This document shows, in pieces, positions 1 through 8,313 of a stretch of 64,000 nucleotides of DNA (position 1 is its first letter; the number at the start of each line of letters is the position of its first letter). Origin of the DNA: CAYYFX01 sp964571855. Lineage in GTDB: Bacteria; ARS69. The notes below the pieces were generated by a model. It searched no databases. It had not been told where the DNA came from and saw only the letters and a program-made list of their open reading frames with translations. The translations under genes and the position numbers were made by a program. Location: the NCBI GenBank assembly GCA_964571855.1, contig CAZNDO010000013.1, forward strand, positions 1 to 64,000, given 5' to 3'.

Positions 1-35
1 CGGGAGCCACAGCGGCCACGGACCGCCGCGATCGA

Positions 36-917
36 TCAACCGGTGGCGAGCAGCACCAGGCGGAACTCCGCCGACGGCTCGAACCCCGCGGCCTCGTAGG
101 CGCGCCGCGCGGGAGCGTTGCCGCGCGCCACGTGCAGCGACACGAACCCGGACGTGGCGAGGAGCTCGGCGCACACGGCGGCGACGGCGCGGCGCGCGAT
201 CCCGCGGCCGCGGTGCTCGGGACGGGTGAACACGCCCTCGATCTGCGCACCGCCGGCGTACTGCGCGGAGACGTCCACCTTGAAGACGGCGCCCCCGTCC
301 TGCTCCACGAGCCATGTCACGCCGTCCAGGATCTTCCGGCGCATCGACTCGCGGATCCCCTCGCGCGAGAGGCTGCCCTCGGCCAACCCGAAGTCCTCGA
401 GCAGCATCCGCTCGGACATCTCCACGACCACGTCGAGGTCCGCGATGCGTGCGCGCCGCACCGGCATGCGATCGGCGGACAGGCGGCTCGCGCGCACGAC
501 GTAGAAGTCCTGCACGCGGTTCAGGTGCATGGGCCGGCCGCGCCAGCGGTAGTGGGAGAGGAACCGGTCCGCCGCATGACGCGGGGCGACCAGGATCACC
601 CACCCGGCTTCCTTGCCCTGCGCCAGCGCGGCCGCGGCGCGCACGAAGCCCTCGGCCTCGCCGGCGAGGACGACCCCGCGGCGATGCCCGAAGAAGACCA
701 CGCCGTCCAGGCCGTCCGGGCCGAAGTGCCCGTAGAAACGCCCGTGCGCCAGCGACGCCTCGTTCACCACGCCGTCCAGCGCCACGCGCGCCAGGAGGTA
801 GAGGTTCTGCTCCGGCTCGCGCTCGAGGAACGCCACCAGGACGCGCCGATCCGTCTCGAGCAACGGACGCAGCGCGGGCGGTTCGGGCGCGGGACGCGTC
901 TCGGGGTTTCCGGCCAT
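36..917 (-). CDS. Two-domain GNAT-family N-acetyltransferase
   Basis: This 293-residue protein is probably an acyl-CoA-dependent N-acetyltransferase; the substrate is unknown. The first 145 residues look like a degenerate GNAT or DUF4081-like domain. Residues from about 155 form a normal GNAT fold, with the acetyl-CoA-binding signature RPEHRGRGIARR and a final NAPARRAYEAAGF helix typical of the family. The architecture resembles bacterial DUF4081-GNAT proteins. No ribosome binding site precedes the ATG at 917, but a GACAAT -10 box ends only 6 bases upstream, so the mRNA is probably leaderless. The gene is divergent from the operon starting at 1037. The family call is solid; the biological role is open. 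Confidence 0.85.
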   Translation of the reverse strand: MAGNPETRPAPEPPALRPLLETDRRVLVAFLEREPEQNLYLLARVALDGVVNEASLAHGRFYGHFGPDGLDGVVFFGHRRGVVLAGEAEGFVRAAAALAQGKEAGWVILVAPRHAADRFLSHYRWRGRPMHLNRVQDFYVVRASRLSADRMPVRRARIADLDVVVEMSERMLLEDFGLAEGSLSREGIRESMRRKILDGVTWLVEQDGGAVFKVDVSAQYAGGAQIEGVFTRPEHRGRGIARRAVAAVCAELLATSGFVSLHVARGNAPARRAYEAAGFEPSAEFRLVLLATG

Positions 918-923
918 GCGGGC

Positions 924-953
924 ATTGTCGGGGGAAGGACCGGCGCGCGTCCA
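924..953 (-). promoter_or_regulatory. Candidate promoter of the GNAT gene
   Basis: On the minus strand TGGACG (953-948) is followed after 18 bases by GACAAT (929-924). The -10 box lies 6 bases before the ATG at 917, which predicts a leaderless transcript. The -35 match is moderate (four of six). Confidence 0.45.
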
Positions 954-985
954 CGGGCATCGCCGGCGCGGCGCGCCCGCCGGGC

Positions 986-1014
986 TTGCCGCCGCGGGAG
1001 GCGCCTCCTATCCT
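986..1014 (+). promoter_or_regulatory. Candidate promoter of the 1037-2415 operon
   Basis: TTGCCG (986-991) and TATCCT (1009-1014) are separated by 17 bases. The predicted start, near 1021, lies just before the ribosome binding site GGAGGGAG (1027-1034) of the next gene. Confidence 0.45.
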
Positions 1015-1036
1015 CCCCGCTCCGGCGGAGGGAGCC

Positions 1037-1660
1037 TTGGAAGCCGACTCGCACGACACCGCGTTCGCCGGGCTGCCGGCGGACCTGCCCCCGCTCCTCC
1101 GCGGGGCACCCCCTGCCGCGGCGGCCGCGGCGCTCCTCTCGCTCGCGCATGCCGCCGCCGCCCGACTGCCCGGCGTCGCGCTCCGGATCGCCGCGGAGCC
1201 GGATGAACGTCTGGCCGCGCGCGGCGGCGGGTTGTCCGTGCGCGCCCGCCCGGCGGACGCCCCGGACGCGGCCTCGCCGCACCTCTTCGCGGACGCCACG
1301 CCGGAGTCGCTGGACGTGGGTGTCGCGGCCGGCGACGGGGAGGCCGCGGCCCGGCTCCGGCGCGCGCTGCTCGGACCGGAGGACGGCGCCCTGCGCGGGA
1401 CGTGCGCGGAGCTCCTCGCGCACGGCTGGTCGGTGACCGGTGCGGCCCTGCCCGACGCGGCGGACGGCTCCCTCCCGGAGGCGTTGCGCCCGTGGCTCGT
1501 GCGGCGCGGACTGCGCGCGCACCGCCGCCTCGCCTGGACCGACCGGCTGGCCGAGGCGGCGCTCGCCGACGAGGTCGCCGACCTGTGGCGCGCCGTGCTT
1601 CCCCTCCTGCGCGTGATGCGTGCCGAGGAGTCGGCGGCGCCACGCGGGGACGCGCGATGA
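1037..1660 (+). CDS. Hypothetical protein, alanine/arginine-rich
   Basis: I do not recognise this 207-residue protein. A TTG at 1037 is chosen as start because a strong ribosome binding site (GGAGGGAG, 1027-1034) stands five bases before it and a promoter lies directly upstream; no suitable ATG exists in the frame. The sequence is rich in Ala, Arg, Asp and Leu and has no signal peptide, membrane segment or cysteine motif, so it should be cytoplasmic. The stop codon overlaps the next start as ATGA (1657-1660), so it is translationally coupled to the SDR oxidoreductase, which suggests a shared pathway. Confidence 0.6.
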   Translation: MEADSHDTAFAGLPADLPPLLRGAPPAAAAAALLSLAHAAAARLPGVALRIAAEPDERLAARGGGLSVRARPADAPDAASPHLFADATPESLDVGVAAGDGEAAARLRRALLGPEDGALRGTCAELLAHGWSVTGAALPDAADGSLPEALRPWLVRRGLRAHRRLAWTDRLAEAALADEVADLWRAVLPLLRVMRAEESAAPRGDAR

Positions 1661-2415
1661 CCGGCGCCCTCCGCCTCGACGGGAAGGTGGCGCTCATCAC
1701 CGGCGGCGGCACCGGGATCGGCCGCGCCGTCGCGGAGACGTTCGTGGGCGCCGGCGCGCGCGTCGTGATCTCCGGCCGGCGCGCGGCGAAGCTGGACGAG
1801 GCGCGCGGCGCGCTCGGGGCGGATGCGGTGCTCGCGGTGCCGGGCGACGTCACGGTCGCCGCGGATCGCGCCCGCATGCTGGCCGCCGCCCGCGACACGT
1901 TCGGCGGCCTCGACGTCCTCGTCGGCTGCGCGGGCGCGCCCGCGCGCGGCCCGCTGGACCGGATGCCGGAGGCGGACTGGCGCCGCGTGCTGGAGGTGAA
2001 CGCCACCGCGCCGGTGCTGCTCGCGCGCGAGGCGCTGCCGATGCTCCGCGCGCGGCGCGGGTCCGTGATCCAGGTTTCGACGGGCGCGTCCGTGCGCCCG
2101 GTGCCCGGCCTCGCGGCGTACGGCGCGGCGAAGGCGGCGCTCAACCACGCGTCGCTCGTGTTCGCGCTGGAGGCGGCGCCGGAGGTGCGCGTGAACCTGA
2201 TCTGCCCGGGCGGCGTGGACACGCCGATCTTCGGGACCTACCTGCCGCCGGACGAGATCGAGGCCGCGAAGCGCTGGTTCGCGGAGGCCACGCCGCTGGG
2301 GCGCATCGGCCGCCCGGACGAGGTGGCCGCGGCCGCCCTGTTCCTCGCGTCCGACGCCGCGTCGTACATCACCGGCGCGATGCTCCCGGTGGACGGCGGC
2401 CTCAACCTCGGCTGA
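1657..2415 (+). CDS. SDR-family oxidoreductase
   Basis: Classical short-chain dehydrogenase/reductase of 252 residues, the usual length. It shows the dinucleotide-binding motif TGGGTGIG (residues 15-22), a Ser followed by YGAAK as the catalytic Ser-Tyr-Lys set, a PGG-containing segment after it, and the C-terminal SYITGAMLPVDGG typical of FabG-like members. It should reduce or oxidise a carbonyl or alcohol with NAD(P)(H); the substrate cannot be read from sequence. Translation is coupled to the preceding gene through ATGA. It resembles 3-oxoacyl-ACP reductases but sits outside any fatty-acid synthesis cluster, so a general name is safer. Confidence 0.9.
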   Translation: MTGALRLDGKVALITGGGTGIGRAVAETFVGAGARVVISGRRAAKLDEARGALGADAVLAVPGDVTVAADRARMLAAARDTFGGLDVLVGCAGAPARGPLDRMPEADWRRVLEVNATAPVLLAREALPMLRARRGSVIQVSTGASVRPVPGLAAYGAAKAALNHASLVFALEAAPEVRVNLICPGGVDTPIFGTYLPPDEIEAAKRWFAEATPLGRIGRPDEVAAAALFLASDAASYITGAMLPVDGGLNLG

Positions 2416-2436
2416 GCCGGGCCCGGCGGCACGCGC

Positions 2437-3654
2437 TCAACGGCGCTCGGCCAGCGTGACCTTCCCTTCGCGGCTCTCCCCGCCACGCACGAAACGGATC
2501 GAAACCTCGTCGCCGGGCGCGTGCTCCGCCAGCACGGCCTGGAAGTCCTGGATCGTGTCGATCGCACGGCCGTCCATCTCCACGAGCAGGTCCCCCGCCG
2601 CGAGCCCCGCGGCCTCGGCCGGGCTCCCCGGCATCACGCCGGACAGCAGGATCCCGCCGGACTCGCGCGAGAAGTCCGGGATCGAGCCGAAGGAGACGCG
2701 GCGCGGCCCGCCCGACCCGGGCGGCTTCGCGAGGTTCTCCGCGCCCGCCGGCCGGAACTCCAGCCGCTGCGCGGTGCCGCCGAGGTGCGCGACCAGCTCC
2801 GCCACCATGTCCGCGAGCGTCGCCGTGCGCTCGAAGTCCACGAGCTCGATGCGGTCCCCCGGCCGGTGGTACTCCGGCTTCGCCCCCGAGAAGAAGTGCA
2901 GCACCGGGATCCCCCGCTCGAAGAACGGCGTGTGGTCCGAGGCGCCCACGCCGCCTTCGTTCCACGCGAGATCGAACCCGAAGGGGTAGTTCACGCCGGT
3001 GAGCAGATCCTTCCACTCCGCCGCCGTCCCGGCGCCGAACACCACGACGCGGTCGTCCTCGATGCGGCCCACCGTGTCCAGGTTCAGCATGGCCGCGCAA
3101 CCCTCGAGCGGCGCGGGCGGGTTCGCGACGAAGTGCTTCGAGCCGAGCAGCCCGGTCTCCTCGCCGCTGAACGCCACGAACCACACGGAGCGCTCCGGCG
3201 CGGGCAGCGCGGCCGTCGCGCGCGCGATCCGCACGAGCGCGGCCACGCCGGACGCGTTGTCGTCCGCTCCCGGGTGCACCTCCCCGGCGTGCCCGCTGCC
3301 CGGCTTCCCGACACCGAGACCGTCGTAGTGCGCGCCGACCACGATCCACTCCGCTCCCGTGCCGGCCACGCGGCCCGCCACGTTGGCCAGCCGCGCGCCG
3401 TCCGGTCCGTCCAGTTCCTGGAGCCAGCCGTCGCCGAACCCGGGCGCGAGCCCGGCCGCCGCGAGCTCCGAGCGCACCAGATCGCGCGCGCGATCCAGCT
3501 CGGCGGTGCCGGCGCCGCGCCCCCGCATCGAATCGCTCGCCAGCAGGTTCACGATCCGCTCCACGTCCGCCGCGGGATCCGCGGCGCCCGCCGCCGGCGC
3601 GAGCATCCACGCCGTCGCGGCGGCCGCCGCCGCCCGCCTCATCCCCCGCCTCAT
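2437..3654 (-). CDS. Secreted M28-family metallopeptidase with C-terminal PDZ domain
   Basis: The 405-residue protein has a signal peptide (residues 1-24, AGA cleavage region), an M28 zinc aminopeptidase domain and a PDZ domain near 320-400 (GVMPGSPAEAAGL ... GDLL). The expected ligands are visible: H109, D131 as bridging Asp, E165 as catalytic Glu, E166, D193 and H263. It should remove N-terminal residues from peptides in the periplasm or outside the cell. The start at 3654 overlaps the stop of the upstream M1 peptidase as ATGA, so the two peptidases are coupled; an alternative ATG lies at 3642. M28 enzymes with a C-terminal PDZ domain are common in secreted form. Confidence 0.92.
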   Translation of the reverse strand: MRRGMRRAAAAAATAWMLAPAAGAADPAADVERIVNLLASDSMRGRGAGTAELDRARDLVRSELAAAGLAPGFGDGWLQELDGPDGARLANVAGRVAGTGAEWIVVGAHYDGLGVGKPGSGHAGEVHPGADDNASGVAALVRIARATAALPAPERSVWFVAFSGEETGLLGSKHFVANPPAPLEGCAAMLNLDTVGRIEDDRVVVFGAGTAAEWKDLLTGVNYPFGFDLAWNEGGVGASDHTPFFERGIPVLHFFSGAKPEYHRPGDRIELVDFERTATLADMVAELVAHLGGTAQRLEFRPAGAENLAKPPGSGGPRRVSFGSIPDFSRESGGILLSGVMPGSPAEAAGLAAGDLLVEMDGRAIDTIQDFQAVLAEHAPGDEVSIRFVRGGESREGKVTLAERR

Positions 3655-5774
3655 CGCGCACCTCCGTCCAGCGCCACCGCGAGCGGCGACGCCCCCGCGT
3701 CCCAGACGCCCTTGCCCACGTTGCGGTCGCCGTCGAAGGCGAGCCAGCTGTACTTCGAGTAGTGCGGCACCTTGCGCGCGATGCCCGGCACCGCCGCCGC
3801 GTCCAGCGCGTCGCCCGCGATCGCGCCGGCGGGCCGGTCCGCCCGACCGTCGAGCCGTCCCGCCACCACCGTTGCCGTCGCGGCGCCCGCCGCGGACGGC
3901 ACGGGCGGTAGCCCGGCCAGGAACGCGCGCGCCGCCGCCCCCGGCCCGAAGAACCACGTGCCCCCCTCGAAATCCGGCAGCGCCGCGCCGGCCGTCTCCT
4001 CCACCACGACCACCGTGCTGTCCTTCGCCCAGTCCCGCGCCGCCGCCGCGAGCGCCTCGCGCACGGCGCCCGCCGCATCCGCGCCGAGCACGATGCGCGT
4101 GGCCTTCGCCCCGAGCACGCCGCTCAGTGTGGGCGCCACCTCCCCCGCATGCAGCCGCCGGAAGAGATCGAACCCGGGATCCGCGGCCACACGCTCCGGG
4201 GCGAAGTCGGTGCGGAGGGTGAACGGCGTGCGCTCCGCGTCCGCCTCGACCACGTGCTCCGCGCTCGCGCCGCTTCCGGTCACGACCAGGGGCACGCGCA
4301 CGGCGAAGGCGGGCGCCTCCTGCACGAGCGTCCCGCGGACCACCCACCGCTTCCCCTCGCGTTTCGCCGCCACGTCCGCCAGCGACAGCACCGGCGCGCC
4401 CGGCCGCTCCACCCACTGCGCGAACCACGCGTCCAGATCGCGCCCGGTGCGCGCCTCGAACGCGTCGCGCACGTCGTCCCAGCCCGTGGGCCGGAAGCGC
4501 CGCGTCTCGTACAGGTGCCGCAGCGAGGCGAAGAACGCGTCGTCCCCCACCAGGCGCCGCAGCATGTGGAAGACCATCAGCGTCTTGCCGTAGCCCACCG
4601 CCTGCGTGGCGGCGCTGTCCCGTTCGCGGAAGTCCACCAGCGGGAAGTCCTTCCCGCCCGCCGCGGCGAAGTCCGTGTAGCCCACGAGCGCGTCGCGGCG
4701 GTAGTCCCGCGCGGCGGTGCCGCCCTCCGCCTCCTTCGCCGCGTAGTCCGCGCCGTACGTGGTGAGTCCCTCGCACCAGTTGCCCTGCTCCGCGTCCACA
4801 TACACGCCGTTGCCCCACCAGTTGTGCAGGATCTCGTGCGGGTAGCTGGTGTGCACGATGAACGGCAGGCGGATCACGCGGTCGCCGAGCAGCGTGAACG
4901 ACGGCATCCCGAAGCCCGTCTGCCAGTAGTTCTCCACGAGGGCGAACTTGCCGAACGGGTACGGTCCGTAGACCGCGGCGAACCGGTCGATGGCCTCCGC
5001 CGCCGCGTCCAGGTACGGATCGGACACCGTGGTGTCGGTGGATGCGTAGCACCAGGTCTCCAGGCTGACGCCGCCGTGGTCCCGGCGCCGGATCACGTAC
5101 GGTCCGGACACGACGTAGATCTCCTCGGACGGCGCGTCGCAGCGCCAGCGCATCACGCGCGCGCCGTCCGCCTCGCGGTCCTCCACGAGATCGCCCTGCG
5201 ACATCGTGCGCCACGCCGCCGGGGATGCCACGGTAAGGTCGTACGTGAACAGCCCCTCGCCGCTCCACGGGATCCAGAACGTGCCGCCCGCCAGGAACGC
5301 GCCCTCGGGGACCACGCGACCCGACGTGGTCTCGAAGCTCCGGCCGTACTCCCGCACCGGCGCATGCAGGCTGTCGGCGATCACGCCCTCGTACGAGAGC
5401 GCCAGCCGCCGCGGTCTCTCGCCCCAGCCGCCCCGCGGCGGCGCCACCTCGAACTCGCGCACGAGGTCCCAGCCCTCGAGCTCCGCGTAGGGCGGGCGCG
5501 CCCAGAAGTGGCGCGGGTCGAAGCGGGGGCGCGCCGTGACCGCGAGCGCCTCGTCCCCCGCGCGCACGGAGGTCACCTCGAGATTCCGGTTCAGCACGAA
5601 GCGCCACGGCGCGTCCGCCGCGGGCGGCGCGTCCAGTCGGACCACGTCCTCCACGGCGACGCGCCCGGTCGCGGGATCCATGGCGGTGATGCGCACGTCG
5701 TGGTGGGCCGGGGGACATCCGGGGCCGGCCACATCCAGCGCGGCCGCGACCAGGAGCAGCGGGAGCATCGTCAC
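3651..5774 (-). CDS. M1-family metallopeptidase, secreted
   Basis: This 707-residue protein has a short signal peptide and a gluzincin active site: H313-E-x-x-H317 followed by E335 in NWCEGLTTY. The gap from H317 to E335 is 17 residues, where classical M1 enzymes such as PepN have 18. The exopeptidase motif GAMEN is replaced by a segment around ENYWQTGFGM (residues 281-290). It is therefore an M1 relative whose aminopeptidase specificity should not be assumed. The GTG start at 5774 is preferred because GGAGG stands five bases upstream; an ATG lies at 5768. It is in a leftward run with the M28 peptidase (overlap ATGA) and a thioredoxin-domain protein. Confidence 0.9.
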   Translation of the reverse strand: MTMLPLLLVAAALDVAGPGCPPAHHDVRITAMDPATGRVAVEDVVRLDAPPAADAPWRFVLNRNLEVTSVRAGDEALAVTARPRFDPRHFWARPPYAELEGWDLVREFEVAPPRGGWGERPRRLALSYEGVIADSLHAPVREYGRSFETTSGRVVPEGAFLAGGTFWIPWSGEGLFTYDLTVASPAAWRTMSQGDLVEDREADGARVMRWRCDAPSEEIYVVSGPYVIRRRDHGGVSLETWCYASTDTTVSDPYLDAAAEAIDRFAAVYGPYPFGKFALVENYWQTGFGMPSFTLLGDRVIRLPFIVHTSYPHEILHNWWGNGVYVDAEQGNWCEGLTTYGADYAAKEAEGGTAARDYRRDALVGYTDFAAAGGKDFPLVDFRERDSAATQAVGYGKTLMVFHMLRRLVGDDAFFASLRHLYETRRFRPTGWDDVRDAFEARTGRDLDAWFAQWVERPGAPVLSLADVAAKREGKRWVVRGTLVQEAPAFAVRVPLVVTGSGASAEHVVEADAERTPFTLRTDFAPERVAADPGFDLFRRLHAGEVAPTLSGVLGAKATRIVLGADAAGAVREALAAAARDWAKDSTVVVVEETAGAALPDFEGGTWFFGPGAAARAFLAGLPPVPSAAGAATATVVAGRLDGRADRPAGAIAGDALDAAAVPGIARKVPHYSKYSWLAFDGDRNVGKGVWDAGASPLAVALDGGAR

Positions 5775-5783
5775 GGGTTCCTC

Positions 5784-7865
5784 CTAGGGCGCGGCAAGCG
5801 CCGCGGCCAGCGCGACCGGATCGGTGACCGGCGCCCGGCAGGCGAAGGCCCGGCAGACGTACGCCGCGGGGCGCCCGCCGGCGAGCGTCTTGCCGTGCAG
5901 CAGCGGGATCGCGGTCGCGGCGTCCGGCGCGTCCGGATCCAGGCGGGCGAGGACGCCGAAGGGGACGAACGCGCGCTGCGCCTCGCGCACGAGCGCGCGC
6001 GTGGCGGCGTCCCCCGGCGCGCCCACCACCGCCACCTCCGCGCCCGGCGACGACTGCGCCTGCAGCGCGAGCAGCAGCGAGATGGCCGCCGCCGGCGCGC
6101 GCGCCACGGAGGGGGCGAAGCGGCGCAACGCCGCGTCCGTCCGCTCCCGCCAGAACGCGTCCCCGGTGAACGCGGCGAGGCGCGCGCACACGGCGGCCGC
6201 CGCCCCGTTCGCGGAGGGGATGGAGCCGTCGAAGCCGCCGGACGGGCGGGCCACGAGGCGTTCGCCGTCCTCCGCCGTGTGGAACCAGCCGCCCGCCGGA
6301 TCGCGGAACCCCGCGTTCATCGCGCGGGCGACGGCCTCCGCCTCCCGCCAGTAGCGCGGATCGAACACGGCCTCGTACACGTCGAGCAGGGCGCCGGCGA
6401 GGAACGCGTGGTCCTCGAGGAACGCCGGGATCTTCGCCACCCCCGCGCGCCACGTGCGCAGCAGCCGGCCGTCCGGCGTGCGCAGGCGGGCCAGCACGAA
6501 GTCCGCGGCGCGCACCGCGGCGTCCACGTAGCGCGGCTCCTCCAGAACGCGCCCGGCGTACGCGAGCGCCCCGATCATCAGCGCGTTCCAGGACGTGATC
6601 ACCTTGTCGTCCAGCCCGGGATACGTTCGGGCGCGCCGCGCCTCGAGCAGGCGTGCGCGGGCGCGCGCCAGGCGCGCCGCCACGTCCGCCTCCGCCAGCC
6701 CGGCCCGCGCGGCGAGCGCGTCCGGCGGGACGGCCACGTGCAGCACGTTCGCCCCGGGCGCGCCGGGCGCCGCCGGATGGTGCGGGTCCTCGAAGTTCCC
6801 CTCGCGCGTGACCCCGTACGCCTCCGCGAACAGTGCCGCGTCCTCGCCGAGCAGCCCCTCGATCTCCGGGAGGGTCCACACGAAGTAGCTCCCCTCGCGG
6901 CCGTCGCTGTCGGCGTCCGTGGCCGAGAAGAACCCGCCCTCCGGACCGGTCATCTCGCGGAGCACCCAGTCCAGGGTCTCCCGCGCGACCCGCGCGTACG
7001 GCGCCTCGCCGGTCACCTGCCACGCCTCCACGTACACGCGCGCGAGCTGCGCGTTGTCGTACAGCATCTTCTCGAAGTGCGGCACGAGCCACCGCTCGTC
7101 CACCGAGTACCGGTGGAACCCGCCGCCGAGCTGGTCGTACATGCCCCCGCGCGCCATGCCGCGCAGCGTGCCCTCCACCACGAGCAGGTGCTTCGGGTTC
7201 CGCTGCGTGCGGTGGCGGCGCAGCAGAAGCTGCAGGGAGAGGGACGGCGGGAACTTCGGCGCCTGCCCGAACCCGCCCCACTCGGGGTCGTACCGGGCCA
7301 GCAGGGTCTCGAGCGCCGCGGCGACCGCATCATCCCCGGGCGCCGCATCCGCCGGGGTCGCGCGCGACTCCTCCCGCAGCGCCTCCGTGAGGCGCCGGCC
7401 CTGCGCCTCGACCTCGCCGCGCCGCTCCTCCCACACCGCGGCGAGCCGCTCCAGCACCTCGCGCCACCCGGGCCGCCCGAAGCGGCGATCGGGCGCGAAG
7501 TACGTGCCGCCCCAGAACGGCTCCCCCGCCGGCGTGACGAAGACGTTGAGCGGCCACCCGCCGTGCTCGCCCAGGAGCTGGACCGCGGTCATGTAGACCT
7601 CGTCCACGTCGGGCCGCTCCTCGCGGTCCACCTTCACGCAGACGAACCGCTCGTTCATCAGGGCCGCCACGTCCGGGTCCTCGAAGCTCTCGTGCTCCAT
7701 CACGTGGCACCAGTGGCACGAGGAGTACCCGATGGAAACGAGCACCGGCTTGTTCTCGGCGCGCGCCCTCGCGAACGCCGCCTCGCCCCACGGATACCAG
7801 TCCACGGGGTTGGCGGCGTGCTGCAGGAGGTAGGGGCTGGTCTCGGACGCGAGGCGGTTCGGCAT
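5784..7865 (-). CDS. Thioredoxin-domain protein of the YyaL/SSP411 (DUF255) family
   Basis: The 693-residue length and domain order fit the YyaL/spermatogenesis-associated-20 family: an N-terminal thioredoxin-like domain with C50-H-W-C53 in a SSCHWCHVMEHESF context, then an (alpha/alpha)6 barrel resembling N-acylglucosamine 2-epimerase from about residue 200. The molecular function is unsettled, though the CxxC suggests redox activity. There is no signal peptide, so it is probably cytoplasmic. No ribosome binding site precedes the ATG; a TACGTT -10 box ends 7 bases upstream, pointing to a leaderless mRNA. Only 9 bases separate it from the M1 peptidase gene downstream. Confidence 0.92.
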   Translation of the reverse strand: MPNRLASETSPYLLQHAANPVDWYPWGEAAFARARAENKPVLVSIGYSSCHWCHVMEHESFEDPDVAALMNERFVCVKVDREERPDVDEVYMTAVQLLGEHGGWPLNVFVTPAGEPFWGGTYFAPDRRFGRPGWREVLERLAAVWEERRGEVEAQGRRLTEALREESRATPADAAPGDDAVAAALETLLARYDPEWGGFGQAPKFPPSLSLQLLLRRHRTQRNPKHLLVVEGTLRGMARGGMYDQLGGGFHRYSVDERWLVPHFEKMLYDNAQLARVYVEAWQVTGEAPYARVARETLDWVLREMTGPEGGFFSATDADSDGREGSYFVWTLPEIEGLLGEDAALFAEAYGVTREGNFEDPHHPAAPGAPGANVLHVAVPPDALAARAGLAEADVAARLARARARLLEARRARTYPGLDDKVITSWNALMIGALAYAGRVLEEPRYVDAAVRAADFVLARLRTPDGRLLRTWRAGVAKIPAFLEDHAFLAGALLDVYEAVFDPRYWREAEAVARAMNAGFRDPAGGWFHTAEDGERLVARPSGGFDGSIPSANGAAAAVCARLAAFTGDAFWRERTDAALRRFAPSVARAPAAAISLLLALQAQSSPGAEVAVVGAPGDAATRALVREAQRAFVPFGVLARLDPDAPDAATAIPLLHGKTLAGGRPAAYVCRAFACRAPVTDPVALAAALAAP

Positions 7866-7872
7866 TCCCGGC

Positions 7873-7901
7873 AACGTAGCCCGGGCGGTCCGGAGTCGCA
7901 A
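7873..7901 (-). promoter_or_regulatory. Candidate promoter of the thioredoxin-domain gene
   Basis: On the minus strand TTGCGA (7901-7896), a 17-base spacer and TACGTT (7878-7873). The -10 box ends 7 bases before the ATG at 7865, so the transcript should begin at or next to the start codon. Confidence 0.5.
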
Positions 7902-7943
7902 GGCCGGCCCGGGCCGCGGTCGCCGCGGTTGACAAGGAGGTTC

Positions 7944-7973
7944 ATGCGAACGGCCCAACGACCCTGTCACTGA
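7944..7973 (+). CDS. Possible nine-residue leader peptide
   Basis: A tiny ORF (MRTAQRPCH) starts at ATG 7944, six bases or fewer after AAGGAGG (7934-7940), one of the best Shine-Dalgarno sequences in the window, and stops at 7973. TTGACA stands just upstream (7929-7934), but no good -10 follows it. It lies 340 bases before the ABC ATPase gene. It could be a leader peptide, or chance in an intergenic region. Confidence 0.25.
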   Translation: MRTAQRPCH

Positions 7974-8221
7974 ACCGGATACGGATCGTACTGTCTGCCC
8001 GGCGCTGCCCGGCGCCACCCGGCTCTCCCGCGCCCCGCCCGCCTCCTGGCACCCATCGGGTTCCCCGCGCCCCGCCCCGCACTCCTTCGCCCCGTCGCCT
8101 CCCCGCGGCGCGGCGTGAACCCGATGCCCCTCCGGGGGTTCCTCCGCGCGTTTGCGGAACGGCGGCGCGCCGTGCATCCGGCGGCCGAGAGGCCCGGCGC
8201 CCCCGGGCCACCGGCCACGGG

Positions 8222-8250
8222 TTGGCTGGCCCGGCGGGATCCGCTACCAT
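8222..8250 (+). promoter_or_regulatory. Candidate promoter of the Gld-type ABC operon
   Basis: TTGGCT (8222-8227), a 17-base spacer and TACCAT (8245-8250). The predicted start near 8257 gives a leader of about 57 bases before the ATG at 8314. Confidence 0.45.
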
Positions 8251-8313
8251 GCCCGTCCGCTTTTCCGGCGTCCCCCGGGGCGCCCAAACCGGTACGGAAT
8301 CCAGGTGTCGAGC

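Larger units (their letters stand above)
7866..8313. other. 448-bp divergent intergenic region
   Basis: This gap separates the leftward thioredoxin-domain gene from the rightward ABC operon. It holds a leftward promoter at 7873-7901, a nine-codon ORF with a perfect Shine-Dalgarno at 7944-7973, a C-rich low-complexity stretch (about 8000-8110), and a rightward promoter at 8222-8250. I see no other gene and no clear terminator. Confidence 0.6.

Noticed and set aside
2437..7281. A single open frame of 1614 codons on the minus strand
   Set aside because: Only its last 405 codons (the M28-PDZ peptidase) look like protein. The rest is a GC-driven shadow of the M1 and YyaL-like genes, with Arg/Gly/Ala-rich low-complexity sequence.
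4149..7973. A 1274-codon open frame on the plus strand
   Set aside because: Antisense to the M1 and YyaL-like genes, His/Arg/Ala-rich with no motif. Only its last nine codons, with their own ribosome binding site, were kept as a possible leader peptide.
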